Assembly: GCA_034620365.1 (NCBI GenBank)
Contig: JAQGEQ010000072.1
Location: 124,001-188,000, forward strand
Direction: 5' to 3'
From: Pegea sp. RAD2-039
Taxonomy: Eukaryota; Chordata; Thaliacea; Salpida; Salpidae
DNA length: 64,000 bases
Below are positions 59,900-64,000 of the stretch, in pieces. The notes under the pieces are model-generated. The model saw nothing but the letters and a program-made list of their open reading frames with translations. It ran no database searches and had not been told where the DNA came from. Position 1 is the first letter of the stretch; the number at the start of each line of letters is the position of its first letter. The position numbers and the translations under genes are program-made.

Positions 59900-61470
59900 T
59901 TCTTCAAATCAAAGTATAGCAAATAGAAACTATCTTCATCGTTTCTAAGTTTTAACTTCACTAAGCTCCAATAACACCAAACCAACTGTCAACAATTCAG
60001 CCAAGAAATAAATTGGAATAAATCGTACTGATGATGACTACATAGAGCTTTATTGAAATTAACAAGGTGGCTGAAACAGCGATAATCGCTATCTAACTAA
60101 CGATAATCGCTATCTCTCACAATTCCTATTACCAAATGATAAAAGTCTAAACGATATTGGGAAGGTGTAAATAGAACAAAAACATACTTACGTCAGCGGC
60201 AAATACTCCAAGTTCTGTATCAAGATCTTTTGATCTGTTAAACTACAATCTGATGAACTTGTATTTACAAACAACTAAAGCTACTGACATCATCACTTGA
60301 TACAAGTGTTCATGATCTAAAAGTATAAACCTGATTCTACTAAAATCATTTTCACTAAAATGAAATGTGGATAAATAATTGAGATGATGACAACAAGCAA
60401 AATAATCATCTCGCTGCCAACAACTGAACTATTTTCTTGTGAAATGATAGAAATCAGTTTTGTGATTCTTCAACAATATTAAAAGTTTCAAATTGAATTA
60501 ACTGAAATTAAGAGATTAAATCAAATTTTACTGAATCTCACACAAAATCTATTTAAGATTTTTACAAATTTATTTATTTCTTTTATCATATTAACAATTA
60601 AACACAAAAAACTGAACAACATCACTTTAGATTACAAGAAAAGCTGACAGCAAACTAACTTCGTCAAAAGCTTCTTTCAACTTCTGAATTTGTAATCTTC
60701 TATTTTATTATTTAAATTCATCACTCAACTCAAAAGTTATTTGATAAAATTTACAAATATCTTTCAGTAATCACTAAATTACCTTTTTCTATAATCTTTT
60801 CAACAACAAACCTTTTTGATTAAATTTTTGTTTTAAAATATTTGAGAGTTTGTTTCGAGCTTTAAAGATCTCGATGGTGATGACGTCACTTACGTCATAA
60901 TCAAGACGAGATGAAGAAGCTTCTAACATGGAATCTGTTTCAACTTTCAAATCATCAAATCTTTCTTCACTCGTCTTATCATCATCTGATTATTTCTATA
61001 AATGCTACTAAGTAGATCATGTGATCAATCGTTCTACATCACTAACCGTTGAACTTCAAACTGATTAATGACGTCACCTAATATAATAAACTTGAACAAA
61101 TTCTGAACAATTAAATCTGTTGGTGATTTATGTCTTGAAAGATGAAGAGTTCTTCAATGATCTGATATCGGAAAATTTTATTGTCGGTTTTTAGTCTTGC
61201 TTATCATGAAGAAGGTACAAGACACATATTTCTCAAGGCTGCGGATTTTGCAATCTGATCTGACTTCAAAAGCTTTGAAAATAAATCAGAAATTTCTTTT
61301 AATAATCTTTAATTCTCTATAATCTTTCTGATAACAAATCTTTTTGATAATCTGTCTAACATAAAACACACTTTCAGTTTAGATGCAAGAATTAATTTTA
61401 TTTGAAATCAATTTATAAGAAAAATATTTGTCATCAATGATTAGAAATAGTTGTAAGAAATTGCAAAATC
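59900..61470. other. Intergenic between the ORF and the chitin-binding gene
   Basis: No exon recognised. It contains CREB/ATF-type sites (see 60880-61080). TAACGATAATCGCTATCT occurs twice near 60080-60115 as a short direct repeat. Confidence 0.4.
60880..61078. promoter_or_regulatory. CRE/ATF-type sites
   Basis: TGACGTCA near 60883 is followed at once by TTACGTCA, and another TGACGTCA lies near 61069. Full palindromic CREs are rare by chance in DNA this AT-rich. No target gene is obvious; the peritrophin gene is transcribed toward this region. Confidence 0.35.
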
Positions 61471-61472
61471 AG

Positions 61473-64000
61473 TTAGCAAACAACATTTTCTTCCCAATCA
61501 CAAAATCCTTTATCAGAATCAAATAATGTTCCCTCAGGACAAGTTCGTGTAAACAAAGTTCCTGAAATTTTGAAAGTTTTCACTTAATGGTTGAACTTTG
61601 AATATTTTTATCTCACTTAAAAATCAGTTAAAAAACATTAAATTCGAAAATTAAAATCAACTAAATAATGTTTTGTATGAAATTAAAATTATTGATAAAC
61701 TAAATATTCATCCCTTTCAACAACTAGAAGCAATTTTATAAAGTTTGATAAACAACAACTAACCTGCAGCACACTGTTGGAATGAATCACATTTGTTTGG
61801 TACTTTTACTGGGTCAGTACTCTTTGGTCTACCAGTAGAATCAACACACATTGTATCTACAACATAAAGTCGTTATAAATGATCGTTGTCAAAGTAATCA
61901 AACTATTTCAACTAACCAAAGAAGTAAACAGCACGAGTGTTTGTACAACATCCGGGAACGTTATAGGGCCAATCACAACTTTTCAAAATTGGGTTGAACA
62001 CAAGACCAGATGGACATGACATGGTATACAAAATACCTGATACAATAAAATTATCAAATTTACAGGCAAAAGTATTGAAAGAAGAAATGAAGCATACCTG
62101 CTCCACATTGATAGAAATGTTCACAATCGCCTCGTTTCTCAAATGGTTCAGTACTTATTGGTTTTCCATTTCTGTCTACGCATGGTCCATCTGAAAAGTA
62201 AACGTAAAGAAATAAGTAATTGTTTAACAGGAAAAATATCAACGATTATTATTACATTTTAGCTCCTTGTAACTAACTTTTATTGTTACAACAGCTTTGA
62301 TAAAGTACTTGAAATAAATGTTTTATTTAGTATATATTTATATTATTGTAATTGACTTGAATACAACAAGTATAAGAATATTTGAATATCTAATTGTAGG
62401 ATTGTAATTGTAGCTGAAATTAATTGTAAGTTAAAATACTTTTAAATAACAGTCAACATCTTTTTAAATATTATTTAACTTATTTAAAATTGTTTTTGAA
62501 ACTTTAAAAGGTTAACTGTTAATTCGAGCTTACCTGGTTGACGGTTACATTCTTTGCCAACATATTCACAACCACAAACTTCAAAAGCACATTGACATTC
62601 ATTTGTATCAGGATTAAAAGCTTGACCGTTTGGACAAGGAAAAGCCACCAAATCACCTGATTAATAGAAATGTTAATTTGTCAAAGTGTCTCAATGTTCA
62701 TCTTATACAGGAGTTACAAATCAATGTATAAGTGCAAAAACCTACTCACCACAAGCACATTGGTAGAAATGCGTGCAGTTGTTTGGAATAGGGAAAGGAC
62801 CTGAATTGATTGGTCGCCCACAATCATCTTGACAATCAATATCTGAACAATTTAAAAGCAAATTATTTGTTTGAAGGTTTTGAAGAAAATATTAAGTTTT
62901 TTAAAAGGTTTACTGACGGCAACCAGGGTTTGGTGTGACATAACACCCAGGAACATTAAATGGATCATCACAAAGACCAATTTCAGGATTAAAAGCTTGT
63001 CCTTCAGGACATGACTCTGTAATCAGTTTTCCTAGAAGTCAACAAAAAATTAATTTAGATATTCAGTTGTATGATAGAATTATTTATTAGTTTACCAGCG
63101 CAGCAAATTGTATAGTGTTTGCAATCTCCAGTTCCTTGTGGTCCTCTACTGATTGGTCTTCCACAGTCATCAACACAACAAGGATCTACAAAGTCACATT
63201 ATGAATTTAGCAAAAGAAGATTGAAAAGATGAAGATTTCCGATTAAAGTTTATTAATATTTTACCGTAATGTGGGGGACATTCATAACAGCCAGGGACAT
63301 TATAAGCATGATCACAATGTCCTGTTTCAGGATTGAATGCAAGACCATCATCACATTCACTTATGATAAGTTTTCCTGCAAATAAGTATTTTTCTAAACA
63401 AAATTAACTTTGAGCTTCAATTAACCTCCACAGCATGTTTTGAAATGTTTACAGTCACCAGGAATTGCTTGTGGATCTCCACTAATTGGTCTACCACATT
63501 CATCGACACAGCAAGGATCTTTAAAACAAATTTATTTGATTTGAACTACTTTTGTAATTACTCAATCTATGTTTACCATAATGTCCTGGACAGCTTGGTG
63601 TACAACAACCATCAACATTGTAGTCAAAATCACATAAAGCTGTAATTGGATTGTAAGCTAAGCCATCTCCACATTCCACAACTTTCTTATATCCTTCAAA
63701 GCAAAAATAATGTTTTAGTAAATTTCACAAATAAATACAATTAATTTTGATAAAATCGTTTAAATTTTAAGCTTATGTATATCATGTTACCTCCACAACA
63801 TTCAATGTAAAAGCTACAATTTCCTTTGATTGGATATCTTCCAGATGGAATAGGATTACCGCAGTCATCAAGACATTCTGGATCTAATGTAAAAATTGAT
63901 AATTTTGTTCACTTCAATTCAGGTAGTAAAATAACTAACCATAACATGGTATATCACAACGGTCATCATAACATCCTTCAACGTAATGAGCAGGAACACA
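61473..64000 (-). CDS. Multi-domain peritrophin-type chitin-binding protein, partial (5' end beyond the window)
   Basis: Thirteen exons seen: 63940-64000 (cut), 63791-63883, 63577-63693, 63426-63518, 63265-63375, 63096-63185, 62918-63031, 62750-62842, 62534-62656, 62098-62190, 61917-62036, 61764-61856 and 61473-61561 (stop TAA). They encode six complete CBM14/peritrophin-A-like domains plus a partial one. Each domain is split over two exons. The first half has the form CxDxCGRPI...GDCxHFxxCCxG, the second KLIxxxCxxGLAFNP...CDxxxxVxGC. Such domains bind chitin in peritrophic matrix, cuticle or egg coverings. The protein is surely secreted, but the signal peptide lies outside the window. Every intron is phase 1. 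The last domain ends directly in a stop after its final Cys. Some domains lack the usual aromatic positions, so affinity may vary. Confidence 0.92.

Noticed and set aside
1..64000. tRNA, rRNA or snRNA genes
   Set aside because: I looked for A/B-box pairs, cloverleaf arms and conserved rRNA blocks by eye and found none convincing. A covariance-model scan would be needed to exclude short RNA genes.

Overview
The window is AT-rich nuclear DNA from an animal. Genes are split by short GT-AG introns, UTRs and intergenic DNA are very AT-rich, and AATAAA signals follow several genes. Gene content (SEM1/DSS1, STMP1, LTV1, CTIF, purine nucleoside phosphorylase, fibronectin type II and peritrophin-type chitin-binding domains, non-LTR retrotransposon tails ending in AAAT repeats) fits an invertebrate metazoan. 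The chitin-binding gene makes a chitin-using lineage such as an arthropod plausible. The species cannot be fixed from the sequence.

Left third (1-21 kb), conserved housekeeping genes. Purine nucleoside phosphorylase (+, 1404-2243). A 13-exon CTIF-like translation factor (-, 3276-8799) carrying three unrelated in-frame tandem repeats and a retrotransposon tail in one intron. SEM1 (+, 11050) and the STMP1 micro-gene (+, 11529), followed by a D-2-hydroxyacid dehydrogenase (+, 11871-13010), a broken histone H3 copy (about 13422-13661) and a 13-exon LTV1 ribosome-assembly factor (-, 13792-16308). A small secreted basic protein lies at 19957-20775 (-).

Middle (21-49 kb), gene-poor and repeat-rich. 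Patches of coding-like but unassignable sequence lie at 18.3-19.1 and 24-27 kb, and a small secreted, glycosylation-rich protein at 27425-27886. Then comes a large inverted repeat: arms of about 2.0-2.3 kb (28084-30422 and 40086-42121) around a loop of about 9.7 kb. The loop holds a 99-bp tandem array, two pairs of direct repeats and a retrotransposon tail. Directly against the right arm is a 4.35-kb satellite of a 19-bp unit (42124-46476).

Right third (49-64 kb), lineage-specific genes. A CxxC/CxxC protein (+, 49158), a membrane-anchored protein with two fibronectin type II domains (+, 50500-51446), and an 802-residue low-complexity protein (+, 53733-56141). After these come an array of NRF-1-like palindromes (56.4-57.3 kb) and degenerate arrays rich in TGACCTTGG (57.3-58.6 and 59.0-59.4 kb), with an unassigned ORF next to them (-, 59270-59860). 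The window ends in a peritrophin-type chitin-binding gene (-, 61473 to beyond 64000) built from paired phase-1 exons.

The genes do not form one pathway. Neighbouring housekeeping genes are simply close together. All multi-exon models were built by eye from splice signals and reading-frame continuity.
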